Shown piece by piece: positions 38,472 to 47,707 of a stretch of 64,000 nt of DNA. The stretch's first letter is position 1, and each line of letters opens with the position of its first letter. Below the pieces are notes generated by a model. It saw only the letters and a program-made list of their open reading frames with translations, made no database searches and was not told the origin of the DNA. The stretch is taken from assembly GCA_016713665.1 (NCBI GenBank), contig JADJOR010000002.1:1054001-1118000 (forward strand), given 5' to 3'. Source of the stretch: Deltaproteobacteria bacterium (GTDB taxonomy: Bacteria > Myxococcota_A > UBA9160 > UBA4427). The position numbers and the translations under genes were made by a program.

Positions 38472-39266
38472 TCAAAAGCTGATCGTCATCCCCCCCACCG
38501 TTCGCATCTGCGTGGACCCCAGCTGACTGAACGACGAGAACGGCGGCGCGATCGAGGCGGACGCTTCGCGGACGAACCTCAGGTCGAGCGTGCAGTCCTG
38601 TGTGATGTCGATGGCGGGGTCGGTCGCCTCGGGCAGGAGGCCGAGGTCGTAGGAGTAGGCGCCGTCGTCGAGGACCTGGAGGTAGGAGCTCCCGCCTCGG
38701 GTCCCGCCCGTCAGCGTCTTGCAGGATCGGCTGAGCCAGATCTGGATGACGCCTCCCGGATCCGCGGGCGTCCATTCGAGATCGAGGTGGTCCTGGAAGC
38801 CGAGCGATAGTCCCGGAGTCGGCGACGTCACGGTGAACGCGGGGCGGAGCGGGAGAGTGAAGCTCGAGCCTCGGATGCGGATCGTGACAGGGCCCTCGGC
38901 GGGGCTGAGGTCGAAGGTTGTTTCGTAGTAGGGAGAGGTCGCGTCCGGATCGCGCTGGAGCGTTCGGGAGCGTCCGCCCAGGCTGACGCGGACGGAGTCC
39001 CCGCCGCCGAGCTCGACATCCTGGACGCCGAAGAGGATCGAGTCGCGTTCGAACGAGGCGCCGACGCGGACGTGGTCGGGCGAGCTGGCGACGACGCTGA
39101 TGCTCGCCTCGAGATCTCCGGTCGCGACGCCGCCGCTGCTCACGGTATTCGAGGAGTCACCCTCGACGCTCGTGCTCGAGCCGCAGCCGATCAGATGGGC
39201 GGCGAATAGCGCGAGGAGAGCGAGCGATCGGATGCGAAATGGGGTCGAGCGCGACGGCAAGGCCAT
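38472..39266 (-). CDS. Lipoprotein of unknown function
   Basis: A 264-residue protein starting at ATG 39266. The signal peptide has a hydrophobic LALLALFAAHLIGC with the lipobox Cys near residue 28. The mature part starts with Ser/Gly-rich sequence (GSSTSVEGDSSN), then strands typical of Ig-like beta domains, for example VRVGASFERDSILFGVQ, VTIRIRGSSFTLPLRP and LSLGFQDHLDLEWTPAD. Two Cys pairs occur in the second half (SRSCKTL, TQDCTLDL). No family was recognised. It faces away from the helicase gene. Confidence 0.72.
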   Translation of the reverse strand: MALPSRSTPFRIRSLALLALFAAHLIGCGSSTSVEGDSSNTVSSGGVATGDLEASISVVASSPDHVRVGASFERDSILFGVQDVELGGGDSVRVSLGGRSRTLQRDPDATSPYYETTFDLSPAEGPVTIRIRGSSFTLPLRPAFTVTSPTPGLSLGFQDHLDLEWTPADPGGVIQIWLSRSCKTLTGGTRGGSSYLQVLDDGAYSYDLGLLPEATDPAIDITQDCTLDLRFVREASASIAPPFSSFSQLGSTQMRTVGGMTISF

Positions 39267-39625
39267 GTCGTTTTCTGCTTGGCGAACGAGCGCGTACGAC
39301 GGGCCGGGGGTGTTCGGATCGGCGGACCCTTGGGGGGGCCGGGGGGCCTGCGGGATGCATCCCCAGTTGGTCGGGTGACCGGAGGGGAGCGCGAGGAAGC
39401 GACCGATCGGGTTTCGGGGGAGCATGGGTCGGCGACCTCCTGATTCGATCTGGCCATCCGAGCATGCCGTGTGATCGGACGAAGATCCGTCGTGATTCCT
39501 TTGGATTTCCTTAAGGTTCGGGCGCGGTCCGGGCGGCGCGCGCGGCGCTCGACGGGGGCGATGGGGCTTCTTCGACCGTTACATTTCTCGCCCGATCCGC
39601 TATTCGGAATCTCGCGAGGCCCAGT
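39267..39625. other. Intergenic region between divergent lipoprotein and exonuclease-helicase genes
   Basis: It should hold both promoters. A relatively AT-rich patch (ttcctttggatttccttaagg) lies at about 39494-39516. The in-frame stop upstream of the helicase is the TAA at 39512. No other gene or hairpin is clear. Confidence 0.5.
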
Positions 39626-41272
39626 CTGTCTTTCCTTATCCTCGACATCGAGCTCGGCCGCGACGGCGCCTTCCACGCCCTGGCGGCCCGCCGAGAAGGC
39701 GCAGAACGGCTCTGGGAGCGAGACCAGGGCGCGACCTTCGAGAAGGCCCACCGAGAGCTCGTCGCCTGGCTGCGCCCCGACGACATCCTCGTTGGCCACA
39801 ACCTCCACCGCTTCGACCGCCCCGCCATCGCCGAGCGCGTCCCCGACTCCCCGTTGCTTCGCCTACCGACCCTCGACACCCTCGAGCTCTCGGTCCTGGC
39901 CTTCCCCCGGCGCCCCTACCACCGCCTGGTCAAGGACGATCGCCTCGTCCGCGACGCCCGCCCGAGCCCGGTCTCTGACGTCCGCGCCTCGCAGCGCGTG
40001 CTCGAAGACGCGCTCGCAGCTTGGGAACCTTCGCCTTTAGTCCCACGCGCCGATCTCCCAGACCATGCCCGGGAGGGTTGGCGTCGCCTCTATGAAATGA
40101 ACGGTTGGCCTTGGAATGCGAGCGAGGCCGTCGATCTCCGGACTCGGTGGCGCGGCCGCGTCTGCGACAACAGCCCACGCCTATCGCCGACCCGAATCGA
40201 CATGCCCCTGGTCCTTCTCGACGCGTGGCTCCAGGTGCAGGACGAGGCCGGCTCGGTCCTGCCGCGCTGGGTGCGCGAGAACTGGCCCGAGATCCGAACG
40301 ATGGCCCGCGACCTGCGGGCGACCGCGTGCCGGGACGCGTCTTGCGCGTGGTGTACGACGAATCTGAGTCCCGATCACTGGCTCCGCGAGGTGTTCGGAT
40401 TCGACGCCTACCGGGAGGAGCCGGCGCTTCCCGACGGTACCTCGCTCCAGCGCGACCTCGTCGCCCGCGGCCTGCGCGAACAATCGACCTTCGGAATCCT
40501 GCCGACGGGCGGCGGCAAGTCGCTCTGCTTCCAGGTGCCCGCGGAAGCGCGATTTCGACTTCTCGGACAGCTGACGATCGTCATCTCGCCCTTGCAGTCC
40601 CTGATGAAGGACCAGGTCGACTCCCTCAAGGACCGCATTCCGCACGGTCGCGCGATCTACAGTGGTTTGCCGAGCCTGCTTCGGCCTCATGTTCTCGAAG
40701 AGGTCAGGACGGGCGCCTGCGGGCTCCTCTACCTGTCCCCGGAGCAGCTTCGAAACCGCGGCATAGTAAAGCTTCTGAAGAGCCGCGAGATCGGCGCGGT
40801 CGTCTTCGACGAGGCCCACTGTCTATCGCAATGGGGCCACGACTTCCGGACCGACTACCCCTACGTGCTCCAGGCGATCCGACGCATCACCCAGACGGGC
40901 CCGATGCCGCCCGTCTTCCTGTTCACCGCGACGACCCAACCCGACGCGACCCGCGAAATCATCGAGTACGCGCAGCAGTTCAGCGGCCACGACGTCGAGC
41001 TCGTCGATGGCGGCTCCGCCCGGGTCAACCTCACGTACGAAGTGCGTCAGGTCGCTCCGCCGGATCGGGTCGAGACGGTCGTCGAGCTGTTGAGGGAGCA
41101 CCTCCAGGACGGTTCCGCCGTCGTGTTTTGCAGCAGCCGGAACCGGACGGAGGAGATCGCCGACCAGCTGACCGCAATGGGCTTTCCTCGCAGCACTACC
41201 ACGCCGGACTCGACGTCGACGAGCGCCGCCAGCGCCAGGACGACTTCATCCGCGGCGACATCCGCATCGTGA
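39626..41272 (+). CDS. DEDDh exonuclease plus RecQ-type helicase, first part of a composite protein
   Basis: The frame opens after TAA 39512. There is no ATG or GTG before the domain, and the best start is CTG 39626 after GCGAGG. Residues 1-125 form a DnaQ-like exonuclease: ILDIELG (DxE), LVGHNLHRFDRPAI and YHRLVKD (Hx4D). After a linker with a CxxxC-like zinc pair (TACRDASCAWC) comes the first RecQ lobe. Its Walker A is LPTGGGKSLCFQVPA near 295, then SPLQSLMKDQV, the DEAH box FDEAHCLSQWGHDFR and LFTATTQPD. The frame leaves the protein near 41190, in the second lobe (MGF), and continues one base earlier. The local stop at 41272 is therefore not the real end. Confidence 0.82.
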   Translation: MSFLILDIELGRDGAFHALAARREGAERLWERDQGATFEKAHRELVAWLRPDDILVGHNLHRFDRPAIAERVPDSPLLRLPTLDTLELSVLAFPRRPYHRLVKDDRLVRDARPSPVSDVRASQRVLEDALAAWEPSPLVPRADLPDHAREGWRRLYEMNGWPWNASEAVDLRTRWRGRVCDNSPRLSPTRIDMPLVLLDAWLQVQDEAGSVLPRWVRENWPEIRTMARDLRATACRDASCAWCTTNLSPDHWLREVFGFDAYREEPALPDGTSLQRDLVARGLREQSTFGILPTGGGKSLCFQVPAEARFRLLGQLTIVISPLQSLMKDQVDSLKDRIPHGRAIYSGLPSLLRPHVLEEVRTGACGLLYLSPEQLRNRGIVKLLKSREIGAVVFDEAHCLSQWGHDFRTDYPYVLQAIRRITQTGPMPPVFLFTATTQPDATREIIEYAQQFSGHDVELVDGGSARVNLTYEVRQVAPPDRVETVVELLREHLQDGSAVVFCSSRNRTEEIADQLTAMGFPRSTTTPDSTSTSAASARTTSSAATSAS

Positions 41273-42678
41273 CCGCCACGAACGCCTTCGGCATGGGCGT
41301 CGACAAGGACAACGTCCGGCTGGTCGTCCATGTCGACATGCCGAGCAGCCTCGAGGCCTACTTGCAGGAGGCCGGTCGGGCGGGCCGCGACGGGAAGCCG
41401 GCCACCGCCGTTCTCCTCTGGGCGCCCGGCGATGCCGAGCCCCGCTTTGAGATGACCGCGATGTCGGACCTGAGCGGCGATGATCTACGGGCGATCTGGC
41501 GCGCGATCCAGCAGCTGCCATCGGCGCGCATTGATCAGCTCGAGCGCCGCGTCGTCACCCCGCGCGAGCTCTTGTTCCAGGAGGCCCTCGCGGGCCGATT
41601 CGATCCGTCGAACGAGCAAGAGGAAACCCGCGTCAAGGCGGCCGTCAACTGGCTCGAGCGGGCAGGGGTCCTGCAGCGCACGGAGAATCAGACGCTCGTC
41701 TTCACGGGACGCCCCCGACTTCCGACTCTCGATGAAGCAATCGCTGTCGTCGAGTCCCTCGACATCGCGCCGCCCAAGGTCGAGCAGTGGAAGGCCGTGC
41801 TGGCCCGGGTCTACGACGCGGGCGACGACGGCCTGTCTGCCGACGACATCGCCGTCTTGTGCCAGGAGATGTCGTACGAAGACCCGCTCGAGGGCGGACT
41901 GCGGATCCTCCGGATCCTCGCCCAGATGGTCGAGCGCCGGCTGTTGACCGCGGGCCAGACGTTCTCGGCCATCCTGAGCCATCGCGTCGTCGACAGCAGC
42001 GTTCGACGTCTCGATCGCTGGCGCGCCTGGGAAGATCAGATCCTCGACGCCCTCGAGGAGCAGGCCGACGAATCCGAATGGGTCCACCTCCGACCGATCG
42101 CCGAGCGGCTGACATCGATCGAGGGCGCATGTACTCCGAATGACGTCGCGCGCATCCTGCGGACCTGGCGGACCGCGCCGGACGGCCAGGCGCGCGGACG
42201 CATCGGGCCCGAGTTCCGAAGCCTTCGCGGCGAGACGGGCCGCCTGCGGCTCGACTCCGCGCTCGCCGACGTCCGAACATGGCTGCATACCCGCCAATCC
42301 GTCGCCGCAGTTTGCCTGCGCGCCCTCGTCGATCTCGCCGAAGGCACGGGAAGCCAGGTCTTCGTCGCGACCGATCTCGAGCATCTCGTGGGCGTGGTCG
42401 AGCAGGACATGGTGCTGAAGTCGGGGCTGCAGAGCGTTCAGGATGCGGTCGTCTCCGCCGTCGGTTGGCTGCATACGCTCCGGATCCTCTCGGTCCAGAA
42501 CGGCCTCGCCGTCTTCCGGATGGCCATGCAGATCGACCGGGATCCCTCGTGGCCGAAGCTCGGAGACCAGGAAGCCCAGCAGGCGACCGCGGCGCTGGCG
42601 TCGCACCAGGAGCAAAGGTCCTTCGCATCCACGTCATGGATGCCTGGGCCCGCCACATGCTCGAGGATCCAGGAGTAG
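41190..42678 (+). CDS. RecQ helicase C-terminal lobe and linker, middle part of the composite protein
   Basis: It resumes at QHYHAGLDVDERRQRQDDF, with TNAFGMGVDKDNVR, and motif VI QEAGRAGRDGKPATAVLLW completing the RecQ motor. The following ~430 residues have winged-helix-like and helical segments without catalytic motifs (for example RRVVTPRELLFQEALAGRF). A Zn-binding RecQ C-terminal Cys cluster is not evident. Near 42612 (gagcaaagg) the frame shifts again by one base, and the local stop at 42678 is spurious. Both shifts move to the frame one base earlier, as expected from two single-base losses. Confidence 0.78.
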
Positions 42679-44642
42679 GGGAGACCTTCCGGGCAGAGTG
42701 GTTCTCCTTGACGATCCAGGACTTCACTCGCAAGTGGTTCCCTGGCCGCAAACAACAGATCACTCGCCCCACCACGGCCGAGAGCTTCGACGCCATCGTT
42801 ACGAACCTGAACGACGAGGACCAGGAAAAGATCGTCACCCGTGACATCCGGCGAAGCCATCTCGTCCTCGCCGGACCCGGGAGCGGCAAGACGCGGATCC
42901 TCGTCCATCGCGTCGCCTGGCTCCTGCGCGTTCAGCGGGTCCGGCCCCGAGAGATCCTCGTCGTCTGTTATACCCGCGCCAACGCGCTCGAGCTGCGCCG
43001 CCGACTCTCCCAACTTGTCGGTCGCGATGCCCGCTTTGTCACGATCCAGACGATTCACGCCGTCGCGATCAGCATGGTCGGATTCCACCGGATCGGGCGC
43101 GGTGGCGACTTGACCCTCGAGACGAGCCTCCCCGTCGCCGCCGCCATGCTTCGCGGCGAAGCGATGGAAGAGACGGAGCAGACCCGCCAGCGCGACGCCT
43201 TGCTCCGCGGCTTCAACTACCTGTTCGTCGACGAATACCAGGACATCGACGCCGCGAAGTACGAGCTCTTGTCGGCCATCGCAGGCCGCGCCATGGAGGG
43301 CGACCAGCGGAGGCTTCGCGTCTTCGCGGTCGGCGACGACGACCAATCGATCTACGCCTGGGACGGCGCGAGCAACGACTTCATCCGAAGCTTCGAGCAG
43401 GACTACAACGCGACCCGCTTCATCGTGCCCCACAGCTACCGGAATCCGAAGGCGGTCCTCGACATGGCACAGGCCCTGATCGAGCCGCTGCCCGACCGTC
43501 TCAAGGCGGGGACTCGGTTGACGGTCGACCCCGCGCGCGACCCCGATCCGGACGTCGGCCCGTGGGCCGCGCGGCATCCCGATCTACGCGGGCGATACGT
43601 CTGGCATCGCGCGGCGTCGGTGCCCATCGCGGCGCGGCGACTGATGGAGGTCGTTCGCCGCTGGATCGACAACGGAGTCGCTCCCGATTCGATCGGCGTC
43701 CTTGCGCGCAGCCGTCCGACCGGGCTCCACCGGCTGCGAAGCGCGGCCGAGGCCGCGGGGGTTCCATTCGCCTGGACGCTCCCGGGCGAGAGTTCTATCC
43801 CGATGAGCCGGGTGCGGGAGGTGGCGACGCTGCTCGATTGGCTGCGGGAGCAGACGGGGGCGGAGGAGCGGATTGCCTCGGGGGCCTTGCTCGAGCAGAT
43901 ACGGCAGCTCTCGGATGGACCGTGGCGGGGCAGTCTCCTGGAATGGCTCGAGCCCTTCTCCGGTCGGAGGATGACGAGTGCCCAATGGCAATATGAGTTG
44001 CTTGCCTGGGCCCAGCTCGAGCGCCGAGCCCGTGTGTTGGGGAAGGGTGTGCATCTCGGGACGATGCATAGCGCCAAGGGGCTCGAGTTCGATCATGTCA
44101 TGCTGCTCGACGACGGGACGCTTGCAGATACGCCGGAGGAGCGGAGGCTGCTCTATGTCGCGCTGACGCGGGCGCGGCGGTCGTTGCAGATCTTCTCAGC
44201 GTACGCACCGAGTCCGGTGTTTGCGGCGTTGCGGCATCCGAAGCTCGAGATTCGCGAAGAGCCGATGATCGTGGCGGATGCGGGGCCGGTTTCTGAATTC
44301 GAATACGGCTATGTCGACCTCGACTCAATCTGGATCGATTGGTTGGGGCGGCAGCCGAGCGCCGATGCCGGGCACACGGCGATTCGGGAAGCGCAGTATG
44401 CGGATGCCTTTGTGATTCGGGCTGATGGCTCGATCGTCGACACTGCCGGGCGGAAGGTCGCGGTGCTGTCCAATGCTGGGCAGCGGACGTGGTTGCCGCG
44501 GGTGGAGAGGCAGTTGAAGCTGCGGCTGGTTGCGGCGGTTCGGGAGGAGCGCGACTCGCCCGGGCGGGTGAAGGAGTATGCGGAGCAGCTGGTGGTGGGG
44601 CGGTGGTATACGGGGGTTTGGGAGGCGCGGTGGCGGGGGTGA
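42612..44642 (+). CDS. UvrD/Rep-type SF1 helicase, last part of the composite protein
   Basis: It picks up at KVLRIHVMDAWARHML and runs about 675 residues. SF1 motifs are complete: Walker A LAGPGSGKTRILVHRVAWLL, VDEYQDID (motif II), GDDDQSIYAWDGAS (III), HSYRNPKAVLDMA (IV), LGTMHSAKGLEFDHVMLLDD (V) and RLLYVALTRARRSLQIF (VI). The C-terminal ~130 residues (after PSPVFAALRHPKLEI) carry a domain I do not recognise, with GYVDLDSIWIDWLG and a repeated Trp. It ends at TGA 44642. Joined, the three parts give about 1,670 residues: exonuclease, SF2 helicase and SF1 helicase. Its neighbour is the AbiE pair. Confidence 0.85.
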   Translation, partial: AKVLRIHVMDAWARHMLEDPGVGETFRAEWFSLTIQDFTRKWFPGRKQQITRPTTAESFDAIVTNLNDEDQEKIVTRDIRRSHLVLAGPGSGKTRILVHRVAWLLRVQRVRPREILVVCYTRANALELRRRLSQLVGRDARFVTIQTIHAVAISMVGFHRIGRGGDLTLETSLPVAAAMLRGEAMEETEQTRQRDALLRGFNYLFVDEYQDIDAAKYELLSAIAGRAMEGDQRRLRVFAVGDDDQSIYAWDGASNDFIRSFEQDYNATRFIVPHSYRNPKAVLDMAQALIEPLPDRLKAGTRLTVDPARDPDPDVGPWAARHPDLRGRYVWHRAASVPIAARRLMEVVRRWIDNGVAPDSIGVLARSRPTGLHRLRSAAEAAGVPFAWTLPGESSIPMSRVREVATLLDWLREQTGAEERIASGALLEQIRQLSDGPWRGSLLEWLEPFSGRRMTSAQWQYELLAWAQLERRARVLGKGVHLGTMHSAKGLEFDHVMLLDDGTLADTPEERRLLYVALTRARRSLQIFSAYAPSPVFAALRHPKLEIREEPMIVADAGPVSEFEYGYVDLDSIWIDWLGRQPSADAGHTAIREAQYADAFVIRADGSIVDTAGRKVAVLSNAGQRTWLPRVERQLKLRLVAAVREERDSPGRVKEYAEQLVVGRWYTGVWEARWRG

Positions 44643-44667
44643 GGGAACGCGTGGTCCAAATATGACT

Positions 44668-44706
44668 CAAAATGTCGGCACCCATGTTATCCATGCCGAC
44701 ATTTTG
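44668..44706 (+). promoter_or_regulatory. Perfect 13-bp inverted repeat, likely AbiEi operator
   Basis: caaaatgtcggca at 44668-44680 and its exact complement tgccgacattttg at 44694-44706 are separated by 13 bases. It ends two bases before the -35 box of the abiE promoter. AbiEi proteins are known to repress their own operon by binding inverted repeats, which makes this the natural operator. Confidence 0.7.
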
Positions 44707-44708
44707 CG

Positions 44709-44738
44709 TTGACAGCCCCTTCGGAGTCGGCGCATATT
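44709..44738 (+). promoter_or_regulatory. Promoter of the abiE pair, giving a leaderless transcript
   Basis: TTGACA at 44709-44714 is a consensus -35, followed by 18 bases and CATATT (44733-44738, 4 of 6). Six bases later is the ATG at 44745, so transcription should begin at or next to the start codon. No ribosome-binding site can be fitted upstream. Confidence 0.6.
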
Positions 44739-44744
44739 GCCGGC

Positions 44745-45383
44745 ATGCCGCGCGCACCTGCCGCTCCCACGCGTCACCGCACGAGCTCGAGCGACCCGCT
44801 GGACGGTCTCCGGGCTGCCGGGATCTCCGGATTCTTCCGACCGAGCCAGCTCGCGAGGGCGGGCCTGACTCGGGACCAGCTTCCGGCGCTCCTCCGGTCT
44901 GGCAAGGTCGAACGCATCGGCCGCGGCCTCTATCGGATCGCGGAGGCCGAGCCGACCGAGAACTACTCTCTCGCCATGGCATGCGCACGAGTGCCTAACA
45001 GCATCGTCTGCCTGCTGTCTGCGCTCCGCGTCCACGGTATCGGTTCCCAGGCGTCCGCCGCGGTCTGGCTCGCCATCCCGCACAAAGCACGGGCGCCGCG
45101 TCTGCCCGAGCTTCGGCTGCGCATCGTGCGCTTCAGCGGACCGGCCTGGACATTCGGCATACAGGAAACCGAATTCGAGGGGGTGCCGGCACGCATCACG
45201 TCGCCGGCCCGGACCGTCGCCGACTGCTTCCGCTTCGAGCGCCTCATCGGACCCGAGGCGGCGATGGAGGCGCTTCAAGACGGGCTTCGCCAGCGCAAGC
45301 TGACGATCGCCGAGCTCTCTCGCGTGGAGGAAGTCCTCCCGTCGCGCCGACTCAGCGCGGCACTGGATGCGCGATCGATATGA
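44745..45383 (+). CDS. abiEi: AbiEi-type antitoxin (type IV toxin-antitoxin)
   Basis: 212 residues from ATG 44745. An N-terminal winged helix (about residues 20-70: LRAAGISGFFRPSQLARAGLTRD... RIGRGLYRI) is followed by the C-terminal domain typical of AbiEi, with SIVCLLSALRVHGIG, a strand-rich core and TSPARTVADCFRF near residue 165. The upstream TTG in frame at 44709 is inside the -35 box and is not a start. The stop overlaps the toxin start (ATGA). It should repress the operon through the 44668-44706 repeat and counter AbiEii without binding it stably. Confidence 0.88.
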   Translation: MPRAPAAPTRHRTSSSDPLDGLRAAGISGFFRPSQLARAGLTRDQLPALLRSGKVERIGRGLYRIAEAEPTENYSLAMACARVPNSIVCLLSALRVHGIGSQASAAVWLAIPHKARAPRLPELRLRIVRFSGPAWTFGIQETEFEGVPARITSPARTVADCFRFERLIGPEAAMEALQDGLRQRKLTIAELSRVEEVLPSRRLSAALDARSI

Positions 45384-46300
45384 CGACCGATGCTGCCGCC
45401 TCGGTCCGTGCTCGACTCCTGAACCAGGCACGGGAACGCGGCGAGGAGTTCGAGTTGACGCTGACGCGCTTCGTCGCCGAGCGGCTGCTCTACCGCCTTG
45501 GAGCGTCCCGCGCGCGTGATCGCTGCATTCTGAAAGGGGCGAGCCTCCTCGCGGTCTGGCTTCCCGATCCCTACCGCGCGACGCGGGACATCGACGTCCT
45601 GGCATCGGGACCGACGGACGAGGACGCGATCCGATCGCTCGTCGCCGAGATCTGTGCCGTTCCGTGTTCCGTGGACGGGGTGCGGTTCGACGTTTCCGAA
45701 CTCGTCGTCGACGCGATCCGGTCCGAGGATGAATACTCCGGCCAGCGCGCGCGCTTCCGCGCCTTTCTAGGCAATGCGCGGATCGCCGTTCAGGTCGACA
45801 TCGGCGTCGGCGACGCGGTGGCCGGACCGATCGAGGAGATCGACTACCCGACGATGTTGCCCGCGCTCCCCACGCCGCGGCTGCGCGCCTACCCGAGGCA
45901 GGTCGCCGTAGCCGAGAAGTTCGAGGCGATGGTCAAGCTGGACACGCGCAACAGCCGGATGAAGGATTTCCATGACGTCTGGGCCCTCGCCGGCGGATTC
46001 GCGTTCGAGGGACCAGCACTCCGAAGCGCCGTCGCCGCCTGCTTCGAACGGCGCGGTACCCCATGGACTGCCGAGGCGCCTCGAGCTTTGACGGCAGCGT
46101 TCTACCAGATGCCGGAGATCGAGTCCCGCTGGCGGCGCTATCTCGAGGCGGGCGCCGTGCTCGTGCCGCCGCCTGCGCAGTTCGAATCCATCGGGGAACG
46201 GATCATCCGCTTCCTGGGGCCGGTGCGCGAGAGCATCCTTGCGGGCGAGCCGTTCCCGAAAATTTGGACGGAGGGAGGGCCGTGGCACCCGACCCGGTAA
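45380..46300 (+). CDS. abiEii: AbiEii-type nucleotidyltransferase toxin
   Basis: A 306-residue MNT-fold protein. The key motif is KGASLLAVWLPDPYRATRDIDVL near residues 52-75: K-G-x-S followed by T/R-x-DID, with the metal Asp pair. AVAEKFEAMVKLDTRNSRMKDFHDVW follows near 175-200, the K..D...KD(F/Y)HD signature of the AbiEii/AbiGii family. The C-terminus carries a helical domain. AbiEii enzymes arrest growth by transferring nucleotides to cell targets; family members act on tRNA acceptor ends. It is translationally coupled to the antitoxin by a 4-nt overlap. Confidence 0.88.
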   Translation: MTTDAAASVRARLLNQARERGEEFELTLTRFVAERLLYRLGASRARDRCILKGASLLAVWLPDPYRATRDIDVLASGPTDEDAIRSLVAEICAVPCSVDGVRFDVSELVVDAIRSEDEYSGQRARFRAFLGNARIAVQVDIGVGDAVAGPIEEIDYPTMLPALPTPRLRAYPRQVAVAEKFEAMVKLDTRNSRMKDFHDVWALAGGFAFEGPALRSAVAACFERRGTPWTAEAPRALTAAFYQMPEIESRWRRYLEAGAVLVPPPAQFESIGERIIRFLGPVRESILAGEPFPKIWTEGGPWHPTR

Positions 46301-46472
46301 GCCGCGGAATGAAGCGCGCATTCGGGCAGATTTTCACGGACGCGGGCGAGGGATTCGCTGCATCTCGATCGAGGCGGGGCGCGCCGGCTTCGTTTCCCCA
46401 TCGATCCGGCCCGGTCGAAATCGTCGAGCGATCGGATGGCCACGCGAAGGTTCCCTGACCTAGCTTCTCTTC

Positions 46473-47643
46473 ATGCCCATCCAGCCGTTCAAAATTGAGC
46501 TCCCCGACACCCTCCTCTCCGACCTCCACGCCCGCCTGGCCAACACCCGCTGGCCCGCCGAATCCCCGAGCGCCCTCCTGGCGCCTCGGCATCCCAGAGA
46601 GCGTGCTCCGCTCCGCCATCACCCACTGGCAATCCGCCTACGACTGGCCGGCGCGCCAAGCGAGGATGAACGCCTGGCCCCACTTCCTGACCACCGCCGC
46701 CGGCGAGCAGCTCCACTTCATCCACGTCCGCTCGCCCCATCCGAACGCGACGCCGCTCCTCCTGACCCACGGCTGGCCCGGCTCCTTCGTCGAGTTCCTC
46801 GACGTTCTCGGCCCGCTCTCCGACCCGACGGCCCATGGCGGTGACGCGGCGGATGCCTTCCACGTCGTCGTCCCCTCGATGCCGGGCTACGGGTTCTCAG
46901 GACCGACGACGCAGTCGGGCTTCGACGTCCACCGCGTCGCCGACGCCGTCGCCGAGCTGATGGCCCAGCTCGGCTACGGACGTTATGTCGCCCAGGGCGG
47001 GGACTGGGGCGCGATCGTGACCCGCCGGCTGGGGGAGGCCTACGCCGACCGGCTCCTCGGGGTCCACTTCAACATGATCTTCGCGCTCCCCGACGCGAGC
47101 GATCTGGATCCGATGGCGGGGGTGACCGACGCGGAGAAGGCGCGCTTCGCCGCGGCGGCGGCGCGCATCGCCGACGGGACCGGCTACATGGCGATCCAGA
47201 GCACGAAGCCCGAGACGCTGGCCTACGGGCTGACCGATTCGCCGACGGGGCTCGCCGCCTGGATCCTCGAGAAGTTTTACGTCTGGAGCGACCTCGACGA
47301 GGGCGGTCTCGCCGCGACCTTCGGCTGGGATCGCTTGCTCGACAACGTGATGGCCTACTGGGCGACCAACACGATCGCCTCCGCCGCCCGCCTCTACGCC
47401 GAGTCCCGCCTCGCGGGCACGGCCGCCGACCAGCCCTGGAGCGGCCGCGTCGACGTCCCGACCGGCTACTCGCATCATCCCTACGAGCTGATGCAGACGC
47501 CGCGCGCCTGGGCGGAGAAGCGCTACCGCATCGTCCATTGGAACGAGCAGGCGCGGGGAGGGCACTTCGCGGCCTTCGAACGACCGGGGCAGTTCGTCGA
47601 GGATCTGCGGGCGTTCCGGCGGGTGTTGGCGGGCGTTCGCTGA
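46473..47643 (+). CDS. Epoxide hydrolase (EHN/alpha-beta hydrolase), one frameshift
   Basis: ATG 46473 starts MPIQPFKIELPDTLLSDLHARLANTRWPAES, the N-terminal epoxide hydrolase lid domain. The rest of the protein, from WRLGIPESVLRSAITHWQSAYDWPARQ to TGA 47643, is one frame over. The shift is near 46580 (ctcctggcgcctcgg). Catalytic features are the oxyanion HGWPGSFVEFLD, the nucleophile Asp in AQGGDWGAIVTRRL, and the His in RGGHFAAFERPGQF. Joined, it is a full protein of about 390 residues of the microsomal-type family. The gene is downstream of the AbiE pair and may belong to the host core rather than the island. Confidence 0.88.
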
Positions 47644-47678
47644 GGCCGATTCCCGAAGCTCGATCGGGTGGCTTTCCG

Positions 47679-47705
47679 GGGGACGACGACGAGCGTCGTT
47701 GCCCC
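47679..47705. terminator. Hairpin between convergent genes
   Basis: gggg, acgacg, a five-base loop, cgtcgt, tg, cccc: a stem of ten pairs with a small internal bulge, lying between the epoxide hydrolase stop and the minus-strand PycTM-like gene. There is no T tract on either strand. It is probably a bidirectional terminator-like structure. Confidence 0.4.
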
Positions 47706-47707
47706 AG

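Noticed and set aside
38159..46300. Prophage or integrative element with integrase
   Set aside because: No integrase, recombinase, phage structural gene or att repeat was found, so only a possible island is claimed.
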